A stretch of 10,564 nucleotides of DNA from CBDUBU01 sp965365465 (lineage in GTDB: Bacteria; Bacteroidota; Rhodothermia; Rhodothermales; DASSAV01): assembly GCA_965365465.1 (NCBI GenBank), contig CBDUBU010000136.1, positions 1-10,564 on the forward strand, given 5' to 3'. The first letter of the stretch is position 1, and every line of letters begins with the position of its first letter. The notes beneath the pieces are model-generated. The model ran no database searches. It was not told the origin of the DNA and saw nothing but the letters and a program-made list of their open reading frames with translations. Positions 1-6,822 of the stretch are shown one piece after another. The position numbers and the translations under genes are program-made.

Positions 1-1211
1 CGCACGAACTTGCCGGCCCGGTAAGAAAAGGTGTCGGCGCGGGCCATCACGGGCAACCCTTCCAGATGCCGCCGGATGTCCTCGCTGAGCTGCTCCGCCG
101 AGCCGTAGCGCCGCTCCGGTTCCTTGCGCAGCGCCGCCATCACGATGTTGTCGAGATCGCCGCGAAGCTGCCGCCGGAGGCGATCCGGGAGGGTCTTGCG
201 GGAAGCGCTGATCGCCTCGGCATCAGGGTAAGCGCGTTCGGCGGCTCCGGCATCTCGTGTGATCGCGGTGCTTGGCCGGGCCGGCTCTTCGTCGCAGATT
301 TGCCGCTCCATCGCGCCGGGCGTCAGGTTGCCCAGGTAATAGGCGCGGCGCCCGGTCAGCAGTTCGTACAGCACCATGCCGAGCGCGTAAACGTCGCCGG
401 CGGTCGTGATCGGCTCGCCCCGGATCTGCTCGGGACTGGCGTATTCCGGCGTCATCACACGCATCCCTGTTCGGGTGAGCGCTTCCATCTCCGTTGCTTC
501 CGGGTCAAGCAGCTTTGCAATCCCGAAATCCAGCAGCTTGACCGTTCCTTCGGCGTCCACGAAAATATTAGAAGGTTTCAGGTCGCGATGCACCACCAGG
601 TTCTGGTGCGCGTGATGTACGGCAGCGCAAACCGTGCGGAACAGCGTCAGGCGCTCCTGAAGAGAGAGCCGGTGGGCATCGCAGTATTCGTCAATGGGCA
701 AGCCGTCCACGTACTCGACCACGAGAAAAGGCAGGCCGTCCTCCGTAACATCGCCGTCGATCAACTGGGCAATGTGGGGATGGCGCAGCGAGGCCAGAAT
801 CTGGCGCTCCCGGCGGAAGCGGCGCAGCACGTCTTCACGCGGCAGGCCGGGCAGAACCATCTTGATGGCAACCTGGCGCTTGAACTGTCCGTCGTCGCGT
901 TCGCCGAGATAGACAGCGCCCATGCCGCCGCGTCCCAGTTCCCGCACCACCCGGTAACGCCCGATGCGCCTTCCGACCATGGATGCTTCAGGAGCCGGAT
1001 CCGGCAGGAGGGAGCGCAGGGAGACCGGCGATCGCGCAAAGGCTTCTTCGGCGGTCGCCCGCTCGTGCGCCCGCACCAGCGAGGCGACCTCTGCCAGGAG
1101 TTCCGCGTTGTCTCCGCAGGCCGCGGCCAGAAACGCAGGGCGCTCGGAAGGATGACGTTCCAGCGCTTCGTCAAGAATTTCTCTGGCGCGACGCCACTGG
1201 TCGGGATTCAT
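1..1211 (-). CDS. Serine/threonine protein kinase, Pkn/Hanks type (N-terminal part, cut by window edge)
   Basis: Protein kinase that phosphorylates Ser/Thr on partner proteins using ATP. The frame stays open from an ATG at 1211 to the window edge, giving 403 residues. Residues 1-80 are a helical leader with the 'W..A..I...AL......R.AFL..ACG' pattern common before bacterial Pkn kinases. Kinase landmarks follow in order: glycine loop GRGGMG at 93-98, ATP-anchoring Lys117 in VAIK, catalytic HRDLKPSN at 208-215 (Asp210), DFG at 228-230, TPEYASPEQ at 254-262 and DVYALG at 273-278. All key catalytic residues are present, so it should be active. The last visible residues (RADTFSYRAGKFV) are the usual linker before a membrane helix and TPR or WD40 repeats in this family; that part lies outside the window. 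It is divergent from the FkbM gene across 211 bp. Substrate and signal cannot be read from the sequence. Confidence 0.95.
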   Translation of the reverse strand, partial: MNPDQWRRAREILDEALERHPSERPAFLAAACGDNAELLAEVASLVRAHERATAEEAFARSPVSLRSLLPDPAPEASMVGRRIGRYRVVRELGRGGMGAVYLGERDDGQFKRQVAIKMVLPGLPREDVLRRFRRERQILASLRHPHIAQLIDGDVTEDGLPFLVVEYVDGLPIDEYCDAHRLSLQERLTLFRTVCAAVHHAHQNLVVHRDLKPSNIFVDAEGTVKLLDFGIAKLLDPEATEMEALTRTGMRVMTPEYASPEQIRGEPITTAGDVYALGMVLYELLTGRRAYYLGNLTPGAMERQICDEEPARPSTAITRDAGAAERAYPDAEAISASRKTLPDRLRRQLRGDLDNIVMAALRKEPERRYGSAEQLSEDIRRHLEGLPVMARADTFSYRAGKFV

Positions 1212-1422
1212 GCCTGTGCTCCGGGCAAATAAGGACTCAGGAGTATTTTTACTGTAGCAACAGATGGATGCAAAATCTACCCAGAACAGGCGCGTCAACG
1301 TTTCGTATCCGGCGCAGATCCATGTAATCCAATAGCTAAACCCCTGCTCCATTCCTGTTTTTTGCTTCGGCCCTTTGGCTGAAACGAAGGATAGCCTAAC
1401 TTGAACCGCCGGCAAGTTGATA
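1212..1422. other. Divergent intergenic region between kinase and FkbM genes
   Basis: This 211-bp gap should hold the promoters of both the leftward kinase and the rightward methyltransferase. The kinase start lacks an obvious Shine-Dalgarno sequence. On the minus strand there is a TAGATTTTG (1274-1282) that resembles the Bacteroidota -7 element, but its nearest upstream TTG is only about 16 nt away, so I do not call it as a promoter. No RNA gene or repeat was seen. Confidence 0.5.
1375..1404 (+). promoter_or_regulatory. Possible Bacteroidota-type promoter for the FkbM gene
   Basis: A TTG at 1375-1377 is followed after 19 nt by TAACTTGA (1397-1404), which partly matches TAnnTTTG. The spacing suits the Bacteroidota primary sigma factor, but the -7 match is imperfect. 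The leader before the ATG at 1423 would be only about 12 nt. Weak call based on pattern alone. Confidence 0.22.
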
Positions 1423-2256
1423 ATGAAAACAGAAACCATGAGCACCGTGACCCGGCTGATCCGCAGGCTGGCGCTGATCAAAGACATCTCTCTGCATCTC
1501 GGAGTCGATGCCGCCTCGAAGCGCAGGCTCCTGCTCGGCGGACTCCGGTTGTTTCTCAACGACGCACGCAAGTCGAACAGCGGTTTCACAGCCACCCTTG
1601 TAAAAGCCGGAAAGCAGTTCTCCTTCACGTTCGAGGATTTCGCGGATTACTTCACGCTCTCGGAAGTCTTCCTGAACGATGAATATGAGGCGCCGGTGGG
1701 CGATCCCGAAGTTATCCTCGACCTCGGCAGCAACGTCGGCTTTTCGCTGATGTATTTCCGGATCAGGTATCCCGAAGCGCGGCTCTATGGCTTTGAGCCG
1801 GACCCGAACACGTTCCGGCGCCTCCGGGATGGCGTGGGACAGCTTCCCGGTGTTCATGTGTATCCCTACGCCATTGCCTCCTTTGACGGAGAAATTCCCT
1901 TTCATACCGATCCGCACCGCAACCAGTCCTCTTCTCTGGAGCGGCGTTCGGATCGCCAGCAGCGCGTTCTCGTCCAGGCCCGGAAGCTCGATACGCTGCT
2001 TTCCGAGTTAGGCTTGCAGCGCGTCGATCTGCTGAAGTTTGACATCGAAGGCGCTGAGATGGACGTATTCAGCCATTTCGAACGGCGGAATGTCGTGCAG
2101 ACGTACATCGGCGAGGTGCATGAAGATGGCGCAGACTGGACCCGCGCCGACTTCATGGCGCTTTTTGCCGATGCCTATCACATCGAGGCAAAAGCATTGG
2201 GACAGCGCCGCGAACAGATCATTGCCCGACGAAAAGAAGGACTTGCGGGGAGATGA
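1423..2256 (+). CDS. FkbM-family SAM-dependent methyltransferase
   Basis: Class I methyltransferase of the FkbM family, which generally O-methylates sugars, polyketides or other small molecules using S-adenosylmethionine. Numbering from the ATG at 1423 (277 aa): SAM motif I ILDLGSNVGF at 98-107, the acidic motif YGFEPDP at about 122-128 that should contact the SAM ribose, and the family signature LLKFDIEGAE at 203-212. Residues 1-95 are a basic, partly helical N-terminal extension. The start is uncertain: TTG 1417, ATG 1423 and ATG 1438 are all in frame with no strong Shine-Dalgarno sequence; GGCAAG before 1423 is the best of a weak set. It stands alone, divergent from the kinase and convergent with the DUF1080 gene 21 bp away, so context does not reveal the substrate. 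FkbM genes often sit in polysaccharide loci, but no glycosyltransferase is visible here. Confidence 0.9.
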   Translation: MKTETMSTVTRLIRRLALIKDISLHLGVDAASKRRLLLGGLRLFLNDARKSNSGFTATLVKAGKQFSFTFEDFADYFTLSEVFLNDEYEAPVGDPEVILDLGSNVGFSLMYFRIRYPEARLYGFEPDPNTFRRLRDGVGQLPGVHVYPYAIASFDGEIPFHTDPHRNQSSSLERRSDRQQRVLVQARKLDTLLSELGLQRVDLLKFDIEGAEMDVFSHFERRNVVQTYIGEVHEDGADWTRADFMALFADAYHIEAKALGQRREQIIARRKEGLAGR

Positions 2257-2262
2257 CGCAGC

Positions 2263-2278
2263 GCTTTCCTGAGAAAGC
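2263..2278. terminator. Short hairpin between convergent FkbM and DUF1080 genes
   Basis: GCTTTC (2263-2268) and GAAAGC (2273-2278) form a perfect 6-bp stem with a 4-nt loop (CTGA). It lies between two convergent stop codons and overlaps the last base of the minus-strand TAG. There is no T-tract on either side, so it may be a weak terminator or a 3'-end stabiliser. Confidence 0.35.
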
Positions 2279-2997
2279 TACCCGGCAACCGGGCGCACGC
2301 TGATCTCGCGGAAGTACACCGTATCTTTGCTGCTGTGGTTCTGGAGGCCGATGTACCCACGCTCCGGGCGTGCTCCTTCTTTCGGTTTCCACCACATCCA
2401 GAACTCCCACCACCGCCGTCCCCGGAGGGGTTCGCCTTCCGTATGGTCGGTCACCTGTTTTCCGTTGACCGTGACGATGGTGCGATTTCCTTTCAGGGTA
2501 ATCTCCATCGTGTTCCAGACATCCGGTTGAGCAGGACGGGCCAGCGCTTTCGTGAACGAGTAGAGCACGCCGGTGACGTGATAATCGTCCCGCGTATCGT
2601 CGATCTGCACCTCATAACCCCGGCGCACCGGCATCAGGGGGTCGTCTGGCTTTTCGGGAATGCGAATGAAAACGCCGGAGTTCGCCCCGTCGGGATGCCG
2701 GTAAACTACCCGCAGGACTACGTCCTCGAAGGCGCGTTCCGTATACCACAGGAGGCCCATGCCGCCTTCGGTTTTCAGCAGCCCGTTCTCCACGACAAAC
2801 CTGCCCTTTCCCACGTGCGCCCAGCCGGAGAGGTCGCGCCCGTTGAAAAGCGGCGTCCAGGTCGTATCCTGCGCATAAAGCGCCGGGACGAGGGCAAGCA
2901 GGAAGGCTGTGGGAGCAAGAAGCCGCGACAGGGCGCGGAAGCTTCTTGCCGGAAGCAGAGCGGGTGCGCGCAGGCAATGCGTGGTCGCAGGATGCAT
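2278..2997 (-). CDS. Secreted DUF1080 (3-keto-disaccharide hydrolase-like) protein
   Basis: Predicted exported protein of the DUF1080/PF06439 family, a concanavalin-like beta-sandwich fold. Some members hydrolyse 3-keto-glycosides; most are uncharacterised. Numbering from the ATG at 2997 (239 aa): signal peptide with basic n-region, hydrophobic core LLAPTAFLLALVPAL (26-40) and probable cleavage after ALYA (39-42). The beta-sandwich carries the usual landmarks LFNGRDLSGW (50-59), NSGVFIR (106-112), GYEVQIDD (127-134), GYIGLQNH (214-221) and a final strand VYFREISV (227-234). I chose ATG 2997 because GAAGG lies about 10 nt upstream; a TTG at 3018, overlapping the stop of the preceding gene, would add seven residues. 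It follows the phosphatase gene by 17 bp and is probably translated from the same mRNA. A tryptophan cluster at 196-203 (five Trp in eight residues) is notable. No lipobox Cys is seen, so it is likely soluble in the periplasm or outside. Confidence 0.88.
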   Translation of the reverse strand: MHPATTHCLRAPALLPARSFRALSRLLAPTAFLLALVPALYAQDTTWTPLFNGRDLSGWAHVGKGRFVVENGLLKTEGGMGLLWYTERAFEDVVLRVVYRHPDGANSGVFIRIPEKPDDPLMPVRRGYEVQIDDTRDDYHVTGVLYSFTKALARPAQPDVWNTMEITLKGNRTIVTVNGKQVTDHTEGEPLRGRRWWEFWMWWKPKEGARPERGYIGLQNHSSKDTVYFREISVRPVAG

Positions 2998-3014
2998 GAA
3001 GGTTGCCTTCAGGG

Positions 3015-4517
3015 TCAAAGGGTAGTTCTGAGGCGTTCAGGGAGCGCGCCTGCCCGACTCGCCTGCCAGGATGGCTTGACCTGCATAACCAGAAACGTCA
3101 TGTCGTCGCGCAGATCGGCGCTTTTTTTCCAGGCATGGCTTGTCTGTCTGAGAAAGGTCAGAAAGTCCTTCGGGCTTCGGCCTGCGGCTTCGCGCACTAT
3201 ACGAACGGCATCCTGGTAGCCGAGCATTTCACCTGAGGGGTTGAACAGTTCGGGAAATCCGTCGCTCATCAGCACCACCGTATCGCCCGGTGCGAGGCGC
3301 AGCGTCGTTTTCTGGTACGGGAAATCAGACACGCTGCCCAGCGGCATCCCCTTCAGCGGGACCTCCTCCAGCAGGCGGGATTCGGCCCGGTAGACAAGGG
3401 CCGGCGGCATTCCGGCGCCGGCCAGTTCGAGCGTGTTGCCGCGAATGCGTCCGAGCGCCATCGCCATGTAGACCCTTGCCAGGCCGACGCGCTTGAGGGT
3501 GGCTGTTGCTTTCCGGAGGATCTGGACGAGGTCGGGTTCCTCAACCATCCCGGCAAACAGGATCTTGGCGGCGGTGACCATGGCGCCTGCCTGCGCGCCG
3601 TGCCCGGTGGCATCGCCGATGGCAAACGTGAGCGTGTGGTCCGGGGCGACGTGGAAATCGTAAAAGTCGCCGCCGATCTCCGTAGCTGTCTCCATCGCTA
3701 CCGCCAGGTCGATGTTCGGATGCGCCGGCAGATCCTGCGGCAGCATCGAAACCTGAAGCTGCCGCGCATCGTCGAGTTCGATGCTTTTCCGCGTGTGCTC
3801 CTCTTCGAGCCGCCGCCGCGTGAATTCGAGTTCGCGGAGCGCAGTTTCCAATTGCTTGTTTTTCTCCTCGATGATCCGGGTCCCGACCAGGCTTCCGGTC
3901 TGGTAAGCATAGGTGATTCGTTCCAGCACAAAGGCGATCACCACGACGGTCGCTGCATTGGTGGTGAGCGAGATCTGACCGGCTGTATCGTCTCCCAGCA
4001 GGTGTATGCCTGCCAGCAGCAGCGCCAGGGACATCACATAGAGCGCCCACCGCAGCCGGTTCGGCAGGTGAAAGGCCACTGCTACGATCAGCATAGCCAG
4101 CGTAAATATGGAAATGTCGTAGAGAACCGGCAGGTTGAGGAGGGACAGCGACGCGCCGATCAGAAGAATAAAGGCGACATACGAGCCGGCTAGCCGCCGG
4201 TGAACAGGCCCCACCTGCGTTTCCGGCGAGATGTCAAGGATTCTGTAGAGAAGCAGGAAAAGGACAAATCCGGAAACGGCGATGATGCGCCAGATAAACC
4301 CGTTGCGGTAGATGGGCAGGGTTTCCCACAGCCCGGCTATGTAGATGGGCAGGTCATGGACGTAAAAGAGCAGCAGGTTGAGCGCAAGCCCCACGATGCT
4401 GAAGAACCACACCCGCTGCAACGTGATGATATAGGTCTGGCGTTCGATCTCGTCCCTGTAGCTTCCGGGCTGCGACTGCACGAGGCGTTTTATTGTTTTG
4501 TAGGCAGCGCCAAACAT
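3015..4517 (-). CDS. Membrane-anchored SpoIIE/PP2C-type Ser/Thr phosphatase
   Basis: Metal-dependent phosphatase of the SpoIIE/RsbU group, which usually dephosphorylates an anti-sigma antagonist (STAS-domain) protein in a partner-switching pathway. The 500-aa protein has about six hydrophobic segments (roughly 34-53, 75-92, 111-129, 131-150, 156-174, 183-198), then a charged coiled coil (215-248) and the catalytic domain from DARQLQVSMLP (250-260). Metal-binding motifs are intact: IGGDFYDF (281-288), IGDATGHG (300-307), MSDGFPELF (417-425) and RDDMTFLV (470-477). The membrane region is not a sensor domain I can name; with the coiled coil it presumably passes an envelope signal to the phosphatase. 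ATG 4517 has no clear Shine-Dalgarno sequence. It is the first gene of a two-gene unit with the DUF1080 gene. No anti-sigma factor or STAS partner is in the window, so its target is unknown. Confidence 0.93.
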   Translation of the reverse strand: MFGAAYKTIKRLVQSQPGSYRDEIERQTYIITLQRVWFFSIVGLALNLLLFYVHDLPIYIAGLWETLPIYRNGFIWRIIAVSGFVLFLLLYRILDISPETQVGPVHRRLAGSYVAFILLIGASLSLLNLPVLYDISIFTLAMLIVAVAFHLPNRLRWALYVMSLALLLAGIHLLGDDTAGQISLTTNAATVVVIAFVLERITYAYQTGSLVGTRIIEEKNKQLETALRELEFTRRRLEEEHTRKSIELDDARQLQVSMLPQDLPAHPNIDLAVAMETATEIGGDFYDFHVAPDHTLTFAIGDATGHGAQAGAMVTAAKILFAGMVEEPDLVQILRKATATLKRVGLARVYMAMALGRIRGNTLELAGAGMPPALVYRAESRLLEEVPLKGMPLGSVSDFPYQKTTLRLAPGDTVVLMSDGFPELFNPSGEMLGYQDAVRIVREAAGRSPKDFLTFLRQTSHAWKKSADLRDDMTFLVMQVKPSWQASRAGALPERLRTTL

Positions 4518-4817
4518 GAGCGATGAAGCGGCGGTCGTTTCGGTTCGGGCGCTTCGCGGGACGGTGATTTCCGGCTGCGAAACGCTGAAAGTTCGCGCTT
4601 ACAGGAAGCAAAGCGCAAGGGCAGCGCCAGGTCAATCTGTCCGCGCCGGACTTCAGGCTGCCGCGCCCTGAAAGAACTCAGCCCATTTTCATCTGACGGG
4701 TGCGGCTTCATCAGCAGGGGTTCGTATACTGAGCCGTTTTTCCGGCGGGGCGCGCCTGTTGCAGGGTTCTCCGGTCGCCGCCGGGCTGGAATCAGAGACC
4801 TGGAAAGAAAAAGGTTC
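4518..4817. other. Divergent intergenic region between phosphatase and TauE/SafE genes
   Basis: This 300-bp gap carries both promoters but no gene I can support. A TATACT (4725-4730) could be a -10 box for the rightward permease, but no -35 is visible at the proper spacing. Downstream of it, in the presumed leader, CCGGCGG (4742-4748) and CCGCCGG (4778-4784) form a 7-bp inverted repeat with a 29-nt loop. A second small inverted repeat is GCGCTT (4595-4600) with AAGCGC (4611-4616). A minus-strand frame spanning this region into the phosphatase start has no protein-like character. Confidence 0.5.
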
Positions 4818-5618
4818 ATGACCCTCGTTCACGCCGTTCTGCTGTTTCTTGCCGCAGCAGGCGGAGGCGCGCTCAACTCCGTAGCCGGGGGCGGCAGCTT
4901 CCTCACTTTCCCCACCCTGCTGTTTACAGGCGTGCCGCCCATCCTGGCTAACGCGACCAGCACGGTCGCCCTGTGGCCGGGATCCATTGCCAGCGCGAGC
5001 GCCTACCGGAGAGAGATCCTATCGGAATGGCCGCGACTGATTCCGCTCGGCATCGTCAGCATGGTCGGCGGTTATGCCGGGGCGCGCCTGTTGCTCGGCA
5101 CGCCGCAGGAAACCTTCAGGGCCTTGATTCCCTGGCTGCTGCTCAGCGCGACGCTGCTTTTCGCTTTCGGCGGGCCAGCCCTCAACCGGATTCGGGCGCG
5201 CAGGCGCAGAGGCAAGCCAGCGCCTGCAAAGGATCACCATGAACACCGGAAAACGTCAAAACGTTATAACGTTATGGGTTTGCTGGCGCAACTTGCCATT
5301 GCCACCTACGGAGGCTATTTCGGGGGCGGCATCGGCATCCTGATGCTGGCCGCGCTTTCCGTCTCCGGCATGGACAATATGCATACCATGAACGGCGTGA
5401 AAAACGGCCTCGCGACAGCCATCAATGGCATTGCCGTGGTTACCTTCATCCTGACGGCAACCGTGCTGTGGCCGCAGGCGCTGGTAATGGTGACCGGGGC
5501 CATTGCCGGGGGATATGGCGGCGCCTCGGCGGCCCGCCGCCTCGACCCCTTGCTCATCCGCCGCTTTGTGATCGCCGTAGGAACTGGAATGACCCTGTAT
5601 TTCTTTGTCCGGGGTTGA
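4818..5618 (+). CDS. TauE/SafE-family membrane permease (sulfite exporter family)
   Basis: Integral membrane transporter of the TauE/SafE family (PF01925), whose members export or import small anions such as sulfite, sulfoacetate or other organosulfur compounds. The 266-aa protein shows the family's two inverted halves: an N-terminal glycine-rich re-entrant motif GGGALNSVAGGGSFLTFP (15-32) followed by ANATSTVALWPGS (44-56), and its second-half counterpart GGYFGGGIGILML (165-177) followed by NGVKNGLA (192-199). About eight hydrophobic segments are visible. The halves are joined by a very basic, His-containing loop (124-150), presumably cytoplasmic. The ATG at 4818 has AAAGG only 3 nt upstream, so ribosome binding looks weak. 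It stands alone; no sulfur metabolism genes are nearby, so the substrate is not supported by context. Confidence 0.92.
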   Translation: MTLVHAVLLFLAAAGGGALNSVAGGGSFLTFPTLLFTGVPPILANATSTVALWPGSIASASAYRREILSEWPRLIPLGIVSMVGGYAGARLLLGTPQETFRALIPWLLLSATLLFAFGGPALNRIRARRRRGKPAPAKDHHEHRKTSKRYNVMGLLAQLAIATYGGYFGGGIGILMLAALSVSGMDNMHTMNGVKNGLATAINGIAVVTFILTATVLWPQALVMVTGAIAGGYGGASAARRLDPLLIRRFVIAVGTGMTLYFFVRG

Positions 5619-5700
5619 GATCGAGCCGTCCTATGGATGTGGATTATGTCTTTCCGGATGGCCCGTTTCTCTACGGACTATGAGCTTCCTGCGCCGGCCA

Positions 5701-5742
5701 TGCCGAAGGAGCTCCTGTGCAATCCTCGAAGATCCTTCGGCA
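5701..5742. repeat. Perfect 10-bp inverted repeat (hairpin) downstream of the permease gene
   Basis: TGCCGAAGGA (5701-5710) pairs exactly with TCCTTCGGCA (5733-5742) across a 22-nt loop. No T-tract follows, so a simple intrinsic terminator is unlikely. It may end the permease transcript by another route or be an RNA structure. Confidence 0.5.
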
Positions 5743-5877
5743 GGCTTTGCGCCTCCTTCTCAATGCCTCTGCCCGTCATGAAGCCGATTCGCCCTACCTG
5801 GCAGTCCGGTGCAACACGGTAAGGGGCGAAGTCGCTCGTTCACAGGCTTAAAAGCAAACCAGGGGGCGGAAGAAAAA

Positions 5878-5918
5878 CCCCTACATCTCTTGTAGATCAA
5901 TCCCCTACAGTATTTACA
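5878..5918. promoter_or_regulatory. Cluster of CTACA/TGTAG half-sites, possible operator upstream of YceI gene
   Basis: CCCCTACA occurs twice as a direct repeat, at 5878-5885 and 5902-5909 (24 bp apart). The first copy forms an inverted repeat with TGTAG (5891-5895): CTACA-N5-TGTAG. A fourth, related half-site TTACA lies at 5914-5918. The arrangement looks like a multi-site operator for a dimeric regulator. It is about 215 bp upstream of the YceI start, so any promoter it controls must have a long leader. The regulator is unknown. Confidence 0.4.
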
Positions 5919-6122
5919 GGCTATTCCTGACAAGAGTCGGCATATCAGTACGTTACTTTTTCCAGCGAAACGATGCCCTCCCCGAAGGTGTGCGTGGTTT
6001 TGAAAAGTCGTTGTGACAAATAGTTAGATGCTCATCGAGGTCGGCGAGGCGTGAGGATTCAATTTGATGTCATTGCAGACCCGGCAGGAAGAAGTTGTAA
6101 ACAAGTAGAACATCAATGAGGT

Positions 6123-6128
6123 AGAGGG
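6123..6128 (+). promoter_or_regulatory. Shine-Dalgarno site for the YceI gene
   Basis: AGAGGG ends 4 nt before the ATG at 6133. It is one of the few clear ribosome binding sites in the window and fixes this start. Confidence 0.6.
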
Positions 6129-6132
6129 CGCT

Positions 6133-6804
6133 ATGAAAAGGCTCAAAAAAATCTGCTTCGTGCTCTTTATCACGGCGCTGTCAGTTCCGGGAAGCGGTCG
6201 CGTGATGGCGCAGGAGAGCTTTGTAGTACATTCCCCCAGCCGGTTCTGGATCTCCGGTTCCTCGAACGTCAATCGTTTCACCTGTGAGACGGAGGATGTG
6301 GAAGGGGGCGGCGCCCTGCCTGCCCGTTCGATGCGAAGCGCTGCTTCAGCCGTTGGTGAAGAAGTGGAAGCAGCACTGTCGATCGAGGTTGCGTCGTTTG
6401 ACTGCGGCCACTCCCGCATGAACGCCGATATGTACGAAGCCCTGAAAGCCGGCGCCTTTCCGCACATACGATTCAGGCTCATTCAGGCCGAGTTATTGCA
6501 GTCGGAATCAACAAACGACGGGTGGCGCCCCATTCGGGCCACGAGTGAAATCATTATCGCCGGGCAGAAACGCATCTTGAATTTCGATGCGGAAGGGCAA
6601 CAGACAGCAGACAGTTCTTATCGGGTTCGAGGCAGTATCCCCGTCAAGATGACCGACTTCGGCGTGAAGCCGCCCATAGCCATGCTGGGCCTCGTCAGGG
6701 CCAAAGACGACATTACCGTTCACTTCGATGTGGCGGCCTCCACGGAAAATCTGGCCCTGTCCGATGAAGAGCCAGCGCACGGCCACAACACGGGCACGCC
6801 CTGA
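6133..6804 (+). CDS. YceI-family periplasmic protein
   Basis: YceI-like protein (PF04264), a lipocalin-like beta-barrel that binds isoprenoid or other lipid-like molecules in characterised members. The 223-aa protein has a signal peptide with basic start MKRLKK, hydrophobic core (8-19) and probable cleavage after VMA (24-26). Family landmarks: FWISGSSNVNRFTC (38-51), DCGHSRMNADMYEALKA (90-106), PHIRFRL (110-116), and near the end MTDFGVKPP(x)AMLGLVRAKDDITVHF (173-198). Cys51 and Cys91 could form a disulfide in the periplasm. The C-terminal 20 residues are acidic and His-containing and extend past the barrel. It is followed by the porin-like gene after 84 bp, in the same direction, which suggests a shared envelope role. 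Ligand not known from sequence. Confidence 0.9.
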   Translation: MKRLKKICFVLFITALSVPGSGRVMAQESFVVHSPSRFWISGSSNVNRFTCETEDVEGGGALPARSMRSAASAVGEEVEAALSIEVASFDCGHSRMNADMYEALKAGAFPHIRFRLIQAELLQSESTNDGWRPIRATSEIIIAGQKRILNFDAEGQQTADSSYRVRGSIPVKMTDFGVKPPIAMLGLVRAKDDITVHFDVAASTENLALSDEEPAHGHNTGTP

Positions 6805-6822
6805 TGGATTCAGGCGCCTGCG

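Larger units (their letters stand above)
5619..6132. other. 514-bp gene-free region upstream of the YceI gene, structured and probably regulatory
   Basis: No convincing gene is present. Contents in order: a perfect 10-bp inverted repeat (5701-5710 / 5733-5742); a second hairpin, TTCGCCCTACC pairing with GGTA(AG)GGGCGAA (5788-5830); an 18-nt stretch (5813-5830) that matches part of the porin gene with one mismatch; a cluster of CTACA/TGTAG half-sites (5878-5918); an AT-richer stretch with TACTTTTT (5954-5961); and TTG (6000-6002) followed after 18 nt by TAGTTAGA (6021-6028), which may be a weak promoter. The frame at 5637-5822 has no recognisable protein character. Confidence 0.6.

Noticed and set aside
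66..1232. Long plus-strand frame over the kinase (388 aa)
   Set aside because: It is the antisense shadow of the kinase gene, whose catalytic motifs are all intact on the minus strand.
2335..3219. Long plus-strand frame over the DUF1080 gene and phosphatase 3' end (294 aa)
   Set aside because: Shadow frame in GC-rich DNA; it shows no domain and spans two recognised minus-strand genes.
3600..4193. Plus-strand frame inside the phosphatase gene (197 aa)
   Set aside because: Antisense to conserved catalytic and membrane segments; the protein has no recognisable features.
1..4517. Kinase and phosphatase as a paired signalling module
   Set aside because: They are of opposite biochemical type but lie in separate units with two other genes between, and SpoIIE-type phosphatases usually act on STAS proteins rather than on Pkn substrates.
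4490..4819. Minus-strand frame filling the gap before the permease (109 aa)
   Set aside because: Basic, low-character sequence overlapping both the phosphatase start and the permease start; no ribosome site.
5637..5822. 61-aa frame in the gap after the permease
   Set aside because: No domain, no ribosome binding site, and it crosses two hairpin-forming repeats.
5781..5860. Possible tRNA-like or riboswitch-like fold upstream of the YceI gene
   Set aside because: The T-arm consensus, anticodon arm and acceptor pairing of a tRNA are absent, and no known riboswitch core motif was found; kept only as a hairpin.
6024..6482. Minus-strand frame over the YceI gene start (152 aa)
   Set aside because: Antisense to the YceI signal peptide and conserved core; Ser/Thr-rich shadow sequence.
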